NCBI RefSeq assembly: GCF_002554795.1
Contig: NZ_PDEQ01000001.1
Location: 372,001-436,000, forward strand
Length of the DNA stretch: 64,000 nt
Source of the DNA: Longibacter salinarum
GTDB lineage: Bacteria; Bacteroidota; Rhodothermia; Rhodothermales; Salinibacteraceae
Reading direction: 5' to 3'
The position numbers and the translations under genes were made by a program. Positions 44,887 through 54,673 of the stretch are shown piece after piece (the stretch's first letter is position 1; each line of letters begins with the position of its first letter). The notes under the pieces were generated by a model. It had not been told where the DNA came from, searched no databases, and saw nothing but the letters and a program-made list of their open reading frames with translations.

Positions 44887-45432
44887 AGCAGGTACCGAGT
44901 TTTCGAGAGTTGAAGGAGTAACATCGCTTCAGAACCTGTTCGGTGGAAAACGTCGCAGTCGACGCGACGCCGCAGTCCGCCAAACACGTTTACATTGCAC
45001 CTTCTGCACGGTGCACATTAGGACCTCATCTTTCGTCGAAGGGGAAAGAATGACCGCGGCGTGCAGGAACCACTGTCTGAGCCCGACAGCAGGAAAAGAA
45101 CCTCGGTCGGTGTGCCGGCACATCCATGAGCGTCGGGGTCAGGAGTACACAGTGGCGGCTACCCACAAGGCGACTATGCACGGACTTGCATGGCAGGCCG
45201 TCTGCGTACGCCGAAACGCTTGATGCGGCCGCGGACGGGAAGGGGCAACGCGACGGGGGCTGCCTGACAACCCAAGAAAAACGAGGCGACTCGCTCAGGT
45301 CGTCAGACAGAACTCCTCAGGCTACGGAAGAGACGGTTCGCATGGAGAAAGAACAGATACCTCAGGACTCAGCCGCACACAGGCCGACTTCCTGTCGGTC
45401 AGACAGGAGAAACCTCCCCGTGTGCTGGCGCA
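44887..45432. other. Gene-free spacer between glpD and the porin gene
   Basis: A 546-base spacer within the minus-strand glp/dha cluster. It should hold a promoter for the porin-dha part. It contains a pair of sequences (about 44934 and 44985) related to the inverted repeat at 18641-18838. No convincing gene or terminator is seen. Confidence 0.45.
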
Positions 45433-47031
45433 TCACGTCGTCGATTTCACCTGCGTTGTTTCAGACGTGAGAATGTAGCTCTGAGCCAGCTCGGTGAAGG
45501 CGTTGACTTGTTCATCCACCCAGTCTTGACTGTGGTCAAGCTCCTCGGCCATTAGCTGGGCAACCTCGGGTGCAATGTCGACGGCGGCTTTTGCGTTGAG
45601 GAGGAGGGAGCGGGTTCGGCGTGCAAGGATATCTTCGACCTGTCGTGCCATCTCGTGACGCGTGCCCCAGACCACCATGGCCTTCCGGATCGGGAGTCGC
45701 TTGTCGAGTTTTTCCGAAAGCTCCGGTCGGTCGCGCATCAACCCTTTCAGGCCGGGGGCATCGGAGCCATACTGCGACAGATCGCCGAACTGCTCCGGGT
45801 GCTCATGCCAGCCATGAATGTGGAGGTTCTTCGTGACAGACGGGCGTTCGTCGACGTCGGCGAGGGTCGCGGCCTGGTCGATCGTGTCTTCGGCCATCTT
45901 CCGGTAGGTTGTCCACTTGCCGCCCGAGATGGTCACAAGCCCGTTGTTAGAAATGTGGAGCACATGCTCGCGCGAGATGTCCGACGTGTCACCGGCTGGT
46001 GCATCTGGCCGGGTGACCAGAGGACGAATTCCGGCGAAGGCGCTGAGAACGTCGTCGGGGGTCGGGTCCTTCACGAGATAGCGTCCCGCGTGCTCGATCA
46101 GGAAATCCAGTTCCTCTTGCATGGGCACCGGTTCCATGGTCGGACCATCCACCTCGGTGTCGGTCGTTCCAACGACGATTCGGTTCAGCCATGGAATGGC
46201 GAAGAGCACGCGGCCATCGTCCGTCTTGGGGACCATGATCGCACTGTCGCCCGGGAGGAATGACTTATCGAGAACGATGTGCACGCCCTGACTCGGACGG
46301 AGCGTGTCCCTGACATTCGGGTCGTCCATCTTCCGGATCGAGTCCGTAAAGATTCCGGTAGCGTTGATGACAGCTTTGGCGTGCAGTCGGTACTCTTTGT
46401 CGTTCTCCTGGTCCACCGCGACGACTCCGTTTACGACACCCTCATCGCTTTTAATGAGGTCGGTCACCTTCACGTAGTTGAGTGCGATGCCTCCCTGCTC
46501 GACCACGGTTTGCGCCATGTTCACGGCGAGGCGCGCATCATCGAACTGGCCGTCGTAGTAGATCACGCCGCCACGAAGGCCCTTGGGTTCGATTGTAGGA
46601 AGGTGCTTGAGCGTTTCCTCACGCGAGAGATGCTTCGAGCGGCCGAAGTTCTGCCGGCCGGCCAGCATGTCGTATACCTTCATGCCGATCCCATAAAATG
46701 GGCCTTCCCACCAATCGTAGTTCGGAACGACGAAGGCGAGATTGTGCACGAGATGCGGCGCATTTTCCTGGAGGAGTCCACGCTCTTTGAGAGCCTCCAA
46801 CACCAGGGAAATGTTACCCTGCTGCAGGTAGCGGACGCCACCGTGGACCAGTTTGGTAGAGCGACTGGACGTTGCCTTCGCAAAGTCATGCATCTCAAGC
46901 AAAAGCGTGTCGTAGCCGCGTGAGGCGGCTTCAATCGCGACGCCTAAACCGGTCGCGCCACCCCCGACGACGATAAAGTCAAATGCCCCTTCATGGTCTT
47001 CAAGGGCTCGAATACCCGTATCGCGTTGCAT
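45433..47031 (-). CDS. glpD: Glycerol-3-phosphate dehydrogenase (FAD, aerobic type)
   Basis: Oxidises glycerol-3-phosphate to DHAP and passes electrons to the quinone pool at the inner membrane. It has 532 residues from the ATG at 47031; the 27-residue upstream extension lacks homology. The FAD site is IVVGGGATGLGVA, followed by KATSSRSTKLVHGGVRYLQQG and RPLVTRPD. The C-terminal helical domain is present. It follows glpK by 96 bases and is likely cotranscribed with it. Confidence 0.95.
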   Translation of the reverse strand: MQRDTGIRALEDHEGAFDFIVVGGGATGLGVAIEAASRGYDTLLLEMHDFAKATSSRSTKLVHGGVRYLQQGNISLVLEALKERGLLQENAPHLVHNLAFVVPNYDWWEGPFYGIGMKVYDMLAGRQNFGRSKHLSREETLKHLPTIEPKGLRGGVIYYDGQFDDARLAVNMAQTVVEQGGIALNYVKVTDLIKSDEGVVNGVVAVDQENDKEYRLHAKAVINATGIFTDSIRKMDDPNVRDTLRPSQGVHIVLDKSFLPGDSAIMVPKTDDGRVLFAIPWLNRIVVGTTDTEVDGPTMEPVPMQEELDFLIEHAGRYLVKDPTPDDVLSAFAGIRPLVTRPDAPAGDTSDISREHVLHISNNGLVTISGGKWTTYRKMAEDTIDQAATLADVDERPSVTKNLHIHGWHEHPEQFGDLSQYGSDAPGLKGLMRDRPELSEKLDKRLPIRKAMVVWGTRHEMARQVEDILARRTRSLLLNAKAAVDIAPEVAQLMAEELDHSQDWVDEQVNAFTELAQSYILTSETTQVKSTT

Positions 47032-47127
47032 GTAATTGTTGGATGAAGCGAAAAAGGATGCGTGGAGCCACACGGTCACGCCCCCGCCCGACACGGGGCC
47101 AGGCGGGAGCACGAACCGGTAGATAGC

Positions 47128-48669
47128 TTATTCGGCGGGTACGGCGTCTTCTTGCTGCTGCTCTCGCTGGTCACCACCCAGTGGTTCTTCCCAGGCTTTG
47201 GAACGCTCAAGCGCTTTGTCCCAACCAGCTCTCAGTTCGTCGACCATCGCGTCATCCATCTTCGGTGTGAATCGACGGTCGACTTCCCATTGAGACTTGA
47301 TGCTCTCAAGGTCATCCCAGTAGCCTACGGCAAGCCCGGCGAGGTACGCGGCTCCGAGCGCTGTCGTCTCAAGGGTCTGCGGCCGCACGACCGGCACACC
47401 GAGAATGTCGGACTGGAACTGGAGTAGGAGATTGTTCGCGGCAGCCCCACCGTCGACGCGGAGTTCCGGCGTTTCAATGCCGGAGTCTGCCTCCATTGCC
47501 TCCACGACATCCGCAACCTGGTAGGCAATGCTCTCGATTGCAGCGCGACAGAGATGCTCCCGGGAAACGCCGCGTGTGATGCCGGCGATGACGCCGCGAG
47601 CGTACTGATCCCAGTGGGGGGCACCAAGACCTGCGAAGGCGGGGACAACGTAGCAGCCGCCGTTATCGTCAACCTTTCTAGCCAGTTCCTCCACTTCGGA
47701 CGAGTTGCGGATAATCTTTAAGCCGTCTCGCAGCCATTGGACGACCGCCCCCGCGATGAATATTGATCCTTCCAGCGCGTACGTGGTCTCACCGTCGAGC
47801 TGGTAGCCTATGGTCGTAAGGAGATTGTTTTCTGACTTGACCGCCTCAGTGCCTGTATTCTGCACCATGAAGGCGCCGGTACCATAGGTGTTTTTCCCCA
47901 TGCCGGGTTCGGTACACATCTGACCGAACAGCGCAGCCTGCTGGTCACCGGCGATTCCTGCAATGGGAAGTTCGGCGGCAAAGATGTCGCCGGCTGTGGT
48001 TCCATAGACCTCACTGCACGACCGGACGTCCGGTAGCATGCTCTTCGGGATGTCGAGTATATCAAGAAGCTCGTCATCCCACTCGTTCTCATGGATGTTG
48101 TATACGAGCGTGCGAGATGCATTTGTGGCATCCGTGATATGCTTCTGTCCCCGCGTCATTCGCCAGACGAGCCACGAGTCCACCGTGCCGAAGCAGAGGT
48201 CTCCGGCCTCGGCCTTCTCACGAGCGCCATCCACATTGTCGAGAATCCATTTGATTTTGGTTCCACTAAAGTACGCATCGATAATAAGACCGGACTTTTC
48301 CTGAAATGTATCGACGTATCCTTGCTGGCGCAGGTCGTCGCAGATACCAGACGTTCGCCGATCCTGCCAGACGATGGCATTGTGGATCGGCTGGCCGGTC
48401 TTCCGATCCCAGACAATCGTAGTCTCTCGCTGGTTTGTAATTCCAATTGCGGCAACGTCGGAGGCGTCGATACCTGCACGACTGACGGCCTCCGCCGCCG
48501 TGCCGATTTGGGAGGACCATATTTCGTTGGGGTCGTGCTCGACGTGCCCTGGCTGCGGAAAGATTTGCTCGAACTCCTTCTGGGCCGTGGCCTTGATCTG
48601 ACCATGGTGGTCGAACACGATGGCTCGAGAACTCGTGGTGCCTTGGTCGAGAGCGAGTATGTATTGCAT
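47128..48669 (-). CDS. glpK: Glycerol kinase
   Basis: Phosphorylates glycerol with ATP to glycerol-3-phosphate, which GlpD then oxidises. The 513 residues match the family (E. coli 502). [15 protein letters not shown] opens the protein, and GNYTG-type [15 protein letters not shown] is near residue 265. The FGGY signature region is [16 protein letters not shown]. The C-terminus has a Glu/Gln-rich tail of about 15 residues. It is first in the glp-dha set; its promoter lies in the spacer shared with the second FBPase. Confidence 0.96.
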   Translation of the reverse strand: MQYILALDQGTTSSRAIVFDHHGQIKATAQKEFEQIFPQPGHVEHDPNEIWSSQIGTAAEAVSRAGIDASDVAAIGITNQRETTIVWDRKTGQPIHNAIVWQDRRTSGICDDLRQQGYVDTFQEKSGLIIDAYFSGTKIKWILDNVDGAREKAEAGDLCFGTVDSWLVWRMTRGQKHITDATNASRTLVYNIHENEWDDELLDILDIPKSMLPDVRSCSEVYGTTAGDIFAAELPIAGIAGDQQAALFGQMCTEPGMGKNTYGTGAFMVQNTGTEAVKSENNLLTTIGYQLDGETTYALEGSIFIAGAVVQWLRDGLKIIRNSSEVEELARKVDDNGGCYVVPAFAGLGAPHWDQYARGVIAGITRGVSREHLCRAAIESIAYQVADVVEAMEADSGIETPELRVDGGAAANNLLLQFQSDILGVPVVRPQTLETTALGAAYLAGLAVGYWDDLESIKSQWEVDRRFTPKMDDAMVDELRAGWDKALERSKAWEEPLGGDQREQQQEDAVPAE

Positions 48670-49238
48670 GAGAGCCTTAATGGTAACGTGAGGAGAACAA
48701 GAGAGCGCCGCCGTCGGAGTCGCTGTTTTTTTCGGTTCAGTTCTAACGTTTTCCGAGATCAGGCGCGCGAAGTCGGCACGTAAGCAAGGGGAACGCTACC
48801 TATGGGGAGAGGCATCACCCGGATGAAAGACGGGAAGGAGCATTCGAAGCGCTTCCAGTCGAGTCCGCGCGTTTTCTCTATGTCCCACGTACCGGGGACC
48901 GAAGTCGCCGTCATGCCTCGTTCGGCTAATTGGCACGGCGGCCTGAAATATGTAGTATTCGTTAAGTAATGTTCGTTTCTATCATGAGAAGGTCAAGTGG
49001 TTTTGACAACATCTAGAAACAAATTACCGGTCTGATCCAGAAATCCGTCCCCCGATGAAGCAAATACGAGGGCCGTCTCTTGCCCTTCACGCGATAAAAT
49101 GTGTATTTTGAATTTAGAAAATATGAAGTGGGGAAGATAGGCCCGCACCGTTTTGTTGTCGGCACCGCACCCGGTCATTGGAGATCGAATCTCCATTGCA
49201 CGTCTTCCATCTGCATTCCATATCGACATCGGAAAGTT
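48670..49238. promoter_or_regulatory. Divergent control region of glpK and the second fbp
   Basis: A 569-base spacer between two divergent metabolic genes. The right half is AT-rich and includes TATTTTG at 49104-49110, close to the Bacteroidota -7 element TAnnTTTG, about 130 bases before the fbp start. No operator palindrome stands out. Coordinated control of glycerol entry and gluconeogenesis from here is an inference. Confidence 0.35.
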
Positions 49239-50297
49239 ATGAGCGCATCATCCCACGAAATCCCTTCTGTGTCTGGAACGCTCGAGTCCTTTATGACGCT
49301 TGAGCAGTTTATTATCGATCATCAGGAGGAGTCGCAGCACTCGACGGGCGCGTTCTCTCGACTCATTCGAGATATCAGCGTTGCAGCAAAGATCATCAAT
49401 CGGAATATTCGTCGCGCGGGATTGCTCGATGTGTTCGGGGCCAGTGGTGAGATCAACGTACAGGGCGAAGTACAGAAGAAGCTAGACGTGATTGCGGATG
49501 AGGAGATCGTACGGGCTCTCCGGAAGGGTGGCGAGTGTCGTCTAATTGGCTCTGAAGAGCAGTCCGAGACGATGTCGATCGGAGATGATCAAGCCTCCGT
49601 CGGACGGTACGCTGTCTACTTCGATCCGCTCGACGGCTCGTCCAATACCGACGTAAACGCGTCTGTCGGGTCTATATTCAGCATTTATCACCTCGGCGCA
49701 CGGAACGAACGCTCGTCGACGCTTGAGGAGGTTTTGCAGCCTGGGTCGAAGCAGGTAGCGGCTGGTTACGTGGCGTATGGCTCATCGACAATGTTCGTCT
49801 ACACGACGGGGGACGGGGTTAATGGCTTCACGCTCGATCCTGAAATCGGAGAATTTGTGCTATCGCATCCCGATATCCGTATTCCAGACCAGGCGAAAAT
49901 GTATTCCATTAACGAGGCGGATTTCGATGACTTTAGCGCCGGGGTTCGTCGGTATCTGCGGTGGCTAAAACGTCCAGATGAGCACGGGTATCGACCCATT
50001 CGGCACCGGTACATCGGCGCTTTCGTTTCTGACTTTCATCGCAACCTCATCACTGGCGGGATATACATGTACCCGAAAACGGCGACAAGTCCGGAAGGAA
50101 AACTTCGGTTGATGTATGAAGCAAATCCACTCGCTTTCATTGTGGAGCAGGCTGGTGGGGCCGCTTCGGATGGGAAGCGTCGCATTTTGGATATCGTCCC
50201 GGATGACTTGCATCAGCGCACTCCCGTTTTTATCGGTAACACAGACCTCGTGCAAGAACTCGAGCGTCAACTCGAGGCGTCTGTTGAAGCAGCCTAA
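49239..50297 (+). CDS. fbp: Fructose-1,6-bisphosphatase class I (copy 2)
   Basis: A 352-residue paralogue of the enzyme at 36858-37943, with FDPLDGSSNTDVNASVG, GSSTMFVYTTGDGVNGF and YIGAFVSDFHRNL all kept. The ATG at 49239 follows GGAAAG and gives a normal N-terminus; the upstream open frame to 49101 is AT-rich and unlike the family. It is divergent from glpK, so it may be expressed with glycerol use. Both copies look catalytically complete, so this is more than gene decay; different regulation is likely. Confidence 0.94.
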   Translation: MSASSHEIPSVSGTLESFMTLEQFIIDHQEESQHSTGAFSRLIRDISVAAKIINRNIRRAGLLDVFGASGEINVQGEVQKKLDVIADEEIVRALRKGGECRLIGSEEQSETMSIGDDQASVGRYAVYFDPLDGSSNTDVNASVGSIFSIYHLGARNERSSTLEEVLQPGSKQVAAGYVAYGSSTMFVYTTGDGVNGFTLDPEIGEFVLSHPDIRIPDQAKMYSINEADFDDFSAGVRRYLRWLKRPDEHGYRPIRHRYIGAFVSDFHRNLITGGIYMYPKTATSPEGKLRLMYEANPLAFIVEQAGGAASDGKRRILDIVPDDLHQRTPVFIGNTDLVQELERQLEASVEAA

Positions 50298-50434
50298 TTG
50301 AACTCGCTCGGATACCGTGCAGTAGGGTTGTGACGATCCGGATACAGATTCTCTTGCCGGGTCCATTCGTCTTTTTTCGCGTTGCTCGAAGCGTCACGAC
50401 CTCGCTGATAATCCGAATTTGACGTCACTTCAGC

Positions 50435-51199
50435 ATGCAGCCGGAGTCTTTTCTAGATGGGCAACCGTCCCCACGCGCAGCCCCGACGGTTCGAGTCGAT
50501 CAGATGCAACGTCCCGATACGTGGACGTTTGAGTTTCGGGGATTTGGATCAGCTGCTTTTCGAATTCTCGACCGTCTTCGTGAGACGCCACACATCGATC
50601 AGTACCAAGATGAAAAGCCGGGTGTCACGGATGATCTCAAAGACCCCTTTCGCCGGTACCGTGACGACCTCGTTGTACAATGGGTCCTGCCGAATCGCCT
50701 CGATTTTGAGACCGAGCGGCATGTGTTTAGCCGTCTGTTGAAGAATGACTTCGGGGCTGGCGGGTGCCACGACAACCTTTGGATGGCCTTCTATCGGCCT
50801 GAGACGAAGCGACTAAAGGACGTACAAATCTCTCATCGCATTTCGCCAGACGGCTTCGACATCGGCATTTACGTCGGGTCGCATGCGAAAGACCTTCTCC
50901 AACAGGCGCGCTCTCGAATTGACGATGCGCCGGAGACGTACCTCGATCTGATCAACCCGCTTATCGGTCGCGACAATTGGCGGTTTTCGCTCCATGGTGG
51001 GTCAGGAGATCGTGCGTGGACGAACGTTTGGACGGCCCCCCTTGACGAGATGCCCGACGACCTGGCGCGCTGCAAGGGGATCTGGGTTCGGCGCAGAATC
51101 GGTCGAGAACGCGTATTGGATCTGGGCCCAGAACTCGTGAAAGAAGGCGTAAATACGGTCATGGACGTCTGGCCCATCTACCGATTCTATCTGGCATAG
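50435..51199 (+). CDS. Protein of unknown function
   Basis: A 254-residue soluble protein. I do not recognise it. It has FEFRGFGSAAFRILDRL near residue 32, a charged segment with KDPFRRYRDDL near 70, and ISHRISPDGFDIGIYVGS near 135, which loosely recalls the DUF2461 pattern without enough agreement to assign it. There are no signal peptide, membrane segments or catalytic motifs. An internal ATG (MQRPDTWTFEF) could be the real start. It stands alone between fbp and a convergent envelope gene. Confidence 0.6.
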   Translation: MQPESFLDGQPSPRAAPTVRVDQMQRPDTWTFEFRGFGSAAFRILDRLRETPHIDQYQDEKPGVTDDLKDPFRRYRDDLVVQWVLPNRLDFETERHVFSRLLKNDFGAGGCHDNLWMAFYRPETKRLKDVQISHRISPDGFDIGIYVGSHAKDLLQQARSRIDDAPETYLDLINPLIGRDNWRFSLHGGSGDRAWTNVWTAPLDEMPDDLARCKGIWVRRRIGRERVLDLGPELVKEGVNTVMDVWPIYRFYLA

Positions 51200-51239
51200 A
51201 CGGTCCCATTCTCTAGAGAGGCTCGGTCGCATGCGCTCG

Positions 51240-53165
51240 TCAGTGACCGGCAACCATCTCTGTATCGAGCGGATGGTTGAGTTTGTAGACCCAGGCGTCT
51301 GCCGGAATGGCTTCACTCAAAGCACGTTTGATTGCCCGTGCCTCCACAACGTCAGGCATCGGGCCGAGGACGACACGGTATCCGTTTTCATCGGTGTTCG
51401 CGGGTACGACATGGACCGTGGGGGCGTCAGTCTGGCTCAACCGCTTCCGGATCGACCTTGCATCGTCGAATGCCGACTGCTTCTTCGCATGCCAGCCGAC
51501 GGATATTACCCACTGGCCGCGCTCTCCTTTTGCCGGCACCGCATGAGCGGGTTGTGGCACGGCGGTCGCTTCCACTTCAGCCTCGGCTCGTGCCAGTGGG
51601 ACCTCATCCATCACAACGATCGACTCCACGCGCCGGAGGGCACCGCAGCCGGGGTCATTGACCTGATCGCGCGATCGATCCGGGCAGGGAGGGGCAAGTT
51701 CACCGTAGCCTCGCATCACGATCCGGTCGGATGATACGCCTGCGGCTTCGTAGACGTCTTGGACTGCTGAAGCCCGTCGGTCCGACAAGTCATAATTGTA
51801 GTCCGTCGGGCCAACCCAGTCCGCGAACCCGTCGAGCCGAACGAGTTGATTTGGGCATTCGGCGACACGTTTTGCAGTCTCACGCAGCGTCCTCCGGCTT
51901 TCGGCTGTAATTTCTGCCCGGTCGAACGCAAAGTAAACGGTATCCGTGGGAGTTGGGTCGTAGCATGGATCGGTGGAGACCGATGCAAGCACGCGTCGGG
52001 TCGACGGTTTGATCTCAACCGTGATCTCCTCTTGATCGGAGCCGAACCGGTTCTCCGCGCTCAACGCGACGGTGTACGTCCCCGGCTGCTCGTACACGTA
52101 TCCCTGACGAATGTCGTTGGATATATGGCCGATGTATGCATCTCGGTCGTAGCTGTGTGCTCCGCGCTCGACAACCGGGGGACTATCATCCCCGAATTGC
52201 CAGATCGCATCCAGCGGCGCCGATCCGTCGAGTTCGGCGGAAAATCGGATGAGCTGGTGCGTGTATGCCGTCAATGTGTCGGCCGAGAAGGCGTGAATCC
52301 GAGCCGGCTTTTCCGGCTCTTCCACCGTCACGTTCAGTGTTGCCGTGTCTTTCCCGCCAAGGTTGGATGCGGTCACGCTCACAGGATACGTGCCCTCGAG
52401 ACGGTACGTATGTTCGACGACGAGTCCTCGCCGCTGGGTACCGTCGCCCATATTCCATCGATACTCGATCGGCGGACTGGCGTCTTGGTTTGTTCGAACC
52501 GTGTATCGCACCGTCTCGCCGCGCTGCACCGCGGTCGGACCCTCGATCGGACGGAGTTTCACAGGCGTCGGAGCGGCGGCGAGGGTGGAGCGGACTCCAG
52601 CTCCCCAGAAGCCGAGTCCGTCGAACGTAGCTCGACCATCATCCCGACTATCGATGGCATCGTCTGGGAAGGTAGCATATGCGGTCGCGTCCAGGAAGAC
52701 GGAGGCGCGACGTGTCAGCATATAGTCGACGCCAAGGCCAAAGATCACGCCCCCAGCCGGGTTGTCACCACCGAGTGTAAGCTGTGGACCCACGTTGAAG
52801 TACGGCGTCGCACGCTCCTGCGGGAAAAGTGTCCATCGCCCGATGGCCTGAAGCGTCGTCATTCTTGTATTGGTGTCGGACGCTTCCGGATAGTCTGCGT
52901 ACGTGAGCCCTAATCCGAAACCGATACTGCGCGTCATCTGGTATCCGACCTCGCCGTTGACGCTGAACGGTTCGACGGCATACGTTGCACGGTCCGTTTC
53001 GCTGACGCTCGGGCCGGCCCCAAGGCGTCCGTAGAGAGTGTTACTTGCGCGTATGATCTGAGCGTTAGCGATCGTAGGGAGCCAGAGAAGAACGACGAGG
53101 CCGAAGACGAGCGCAAGCGACAGGGAGTGAAAAGAGGGGCGAAGGGGAGAGAGAGGAAGATTCAT
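51240..53165 (-). CDS. OmpA-family protein with PKD and SPOR domains
   Basis: A 641-residue envelope protein. The signal peptide ends at ANAQ (about residue 36). Residues about 40-195 form an OmpA-like beta-barrel or sandwich, about 200-285 a PKD domain (YRWNMGDGTQRRGLVVEHTY), and about 290-385 a second PKD-like domain (WQFGDDSPPVV). Residues about 405-525 are an OmpA peptidoglycan-binding domain (FDRAEITAESRRTL, GFADWVG, SDRRASAVQ). Residues about 550-630 are a SPOR-like repeat (WVISVGWHAKKQSAFDDA, YRVVLGP). It probably links the outer membrane to peptidoglycan, with SPOR favouring denuded glycan. Confidence 0.85.
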   Translation of the reverse strand: MNLPLSPLRPSFHSLSLALVFGLVVLLWLPTIANAQIIRASNTLYGRLGAGPSVSETDRATYAVEPFSVNGEVGYQMTRSIGFGLGLTYADYPEASDTNTRMTTLQAIGRWTLFPQERATPYFNVGPQLTLGGDNPAGGVIFGLGVDYMLTRRASVFLDATAYATFPDDAIDSRDDGRATFDGLGFWGAGVRSTLAAAPTPVKLRPIEGPTAVQRGETVRYTVRTNQDASPPIEYRWNMGDGTQRRGLVVEHTYRLEGTYPVSVTASNLGGKDTATLNVTVEEPEKPARIHAFSADTLTAYTHQLIRFSAELDGSAPLDAIWQFGDDSPPVVERGAHSYDRDAYIGHISNDIRQGYVYEQPGTYTVALSAENRFGSDQEEITVEIKPSTRRVLASVSTDPCYDPTPTDTVYFAFDRAEITAESRRTLRETAKRVAECPNQLVRLDGFADWVGPTDYNYDLSDRRASAVQDVYEAAGVSSDRIVMRGYGELAPPCPDRSRDQVNDPGCGALRRVESIVVMDEVPLARAEAEVEATAVPQPAHAVPAKGERGQWVISVGWHAKKQSAFDDARSIRKRLSQTDAPTVHVVPANTDENGYRVVLGPMPDVVEARAIKRALSEAIPADAWVYKLNHPLDTEMVAGH

Positions 53166-53533
53166 AGCCTTCTACTTTCTGCGATCATTCGCGGAGCAGT
53201 GGGTCCACCCTGAAGGGTCTTCGTGGTGGATCAGTGACGATCTCAACGTAGACTGATTCTCTGACGGTCGGATGCTCCGACACCTGAAGACATGGAATCC
53301 GACGATCGATGTGCTTCTGCGCCTTGACGCGATTACAGGTCCAATGTTTGGCTAACATGGATCAACGTTCTGGTGCAAGCGGAACGTCGCATGGACCGAT
53401 GCCCGGGAATGATTGCACTCGATGGAAAGACGAGGTACCGTGCTCATATCACATCGTGCCAAACGTGGAACCCTGGCTCTGACTGTCGGTGCCGACACCA
53501 TCCATATCTCTTACCATCAGTCATTCGCATCAC
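53166..53533. other. Gene-free divergent spacer
   Basis: A 368-base spacer between the divergent OmpA-family and enoyl-CoA hydratase genes. It must hold both promoters. I see no repeat, terminator or supportable small gene. Confidence 0.45.
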
Positions 53534-54316
53534 ATGCCAGAACGTATTCAGATCCATCAAGAACAGGGCGTCCTTACCGTCACGCTGAATCGCCCGGACA
53601 AGCGGAATGCGATTGACAGCGTGATGGTCAGTGAGTTGAAGGATGCACTCGCAGACGACGCCCGTCACGAAGACGTACGGGTCGTGGTGCTCACGGGGGG
53701 CGGAAGCGTGTTTTCTGCGGGAGCGGATCTGGCCGCGATGAAAGAGCTACGAGATGCATCGCTGATGGAAAACCGAGACGACTCCGCTCATCTGGCGGGC
53801 CTGTTTGAAGCCATCTACACGCATGAAAAGCCCGTCATCGGGAAGGTAAATGGCCATGCTATTGCCGGAGGGTGCGGGCTCGCGGCAGTCTGCGATCTTT
53901 CATTCGTGGCGAAAGGATCGAAGCTTGGGTTCACGGAAACGCGCATCGGGTTTGTGCCCGCGATTGTGATGGTCTATGTTCGCCGAAAGCTCGGGGAGGC
54001 TGCGCTCCGTGATCTCTTGCTCCGCGGCCGGTTGATCGAGGCGCATGACGCTGCGACGATGGGTCTCGTGAACGAGGTTGTTTCGCCCGATAACCTTGAT
54101 GATGTCGTAGCCGACGTTGCCGAAGAGATCGCAACGGAGACGAGCCGCTCCGGTGTGGCGTTGACGAAAGAGATGCTTGCACAGGTACCAGGCATGGGGC
54201 GTGCTGAAGCCCTCGATTACGCGATCCAGATGAACGCGTTTGCTCGCGGTACGGACGATTGTAAGGCAGGCATTCAGGCCTTTCTCGACAAGGAGCCGCC
54301 CCCCTGGAAGAAGTAG
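53534..54316 (+). CDS. Enoyl-CoA hydratase/isomerase family protein
   Basis: A crotonase-fold protein of 260 residues. The oxyanion-hole blocks are FSAGADLAAMKEL near residue 62 and KVNGHAIAGGCGLAAVCDLS near 100. The position of the first catalytic Glu of true enoyl-CoA hydratases is Gly (GGCGLA), while the second region has FTETRIGFVP, a pattern seen in methylglutaconyl-CoA hydratase-like members of leucine breakdown. The ATG at 53534 (MPERIQIHQ) is the family start. No other CoA genes are adjacent. Confidence 0.9.
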   Translation: MPERIQIHQEQGVLTVTLNRPDKRNAIDSVMVSELKDALADDARHEDVRVVVLTGGGSVFSAGADLAAMKELRDASLMENRDDSAHLAGLFEAIYTHEKPVIGKVNGHAIAGGCGLAAVCDLSFVAKGSKLGFTETRIGFVPAIVMVYVRRKLGEAALRDLLLRGRLIEAHDAATMGLVNEVVSPDNLDDVVADVAEEIATETSRSGVALTKEMLAQVPGMGRAEALDYAIQMNAFARGTDDCKAGIQAFLDKEPPPWKK

Positions 54317-54673
54317 GATGAACGAATTCTCGTAGCAGGGATCCCGGTGGAAATGGGTCTCGGACGGACTGTGCCGGTGCAACCAACACGTTGACCGATA
54401 TCGTCGGAACGATTGACGCGTTCTCTCATGGACACTTCCCGAATCGTTACGGCTCTGTTCAAACTGTCGCGGCGTCGGGCAGTGCGATTTGGAGCAGATG
54501 GCGGGCATTGTGTACGGCGCAGCGCGAATCCATGGTTTCGCCCGATGACCTATCTGCAAACGAACGAATTAGATTTTTCCGTCCAGGTGCAACGTCGCAT
54601 GTCTTTAGTTTAAGCATCGGGACGGAGCGCCACGACGACCTCATTTTATTCATTGATTGCACCGCACGCACTC
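54317..54673. other. Gene-free spacer before the second aconitase
   Basis: A 357-base spacer with several short open frames of no recognisable family. The aconitase promoter is probably in its AT-richer right half (around 54590-54650). No clear hairpin follows the hydratase gene. Confidence 0.4.
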
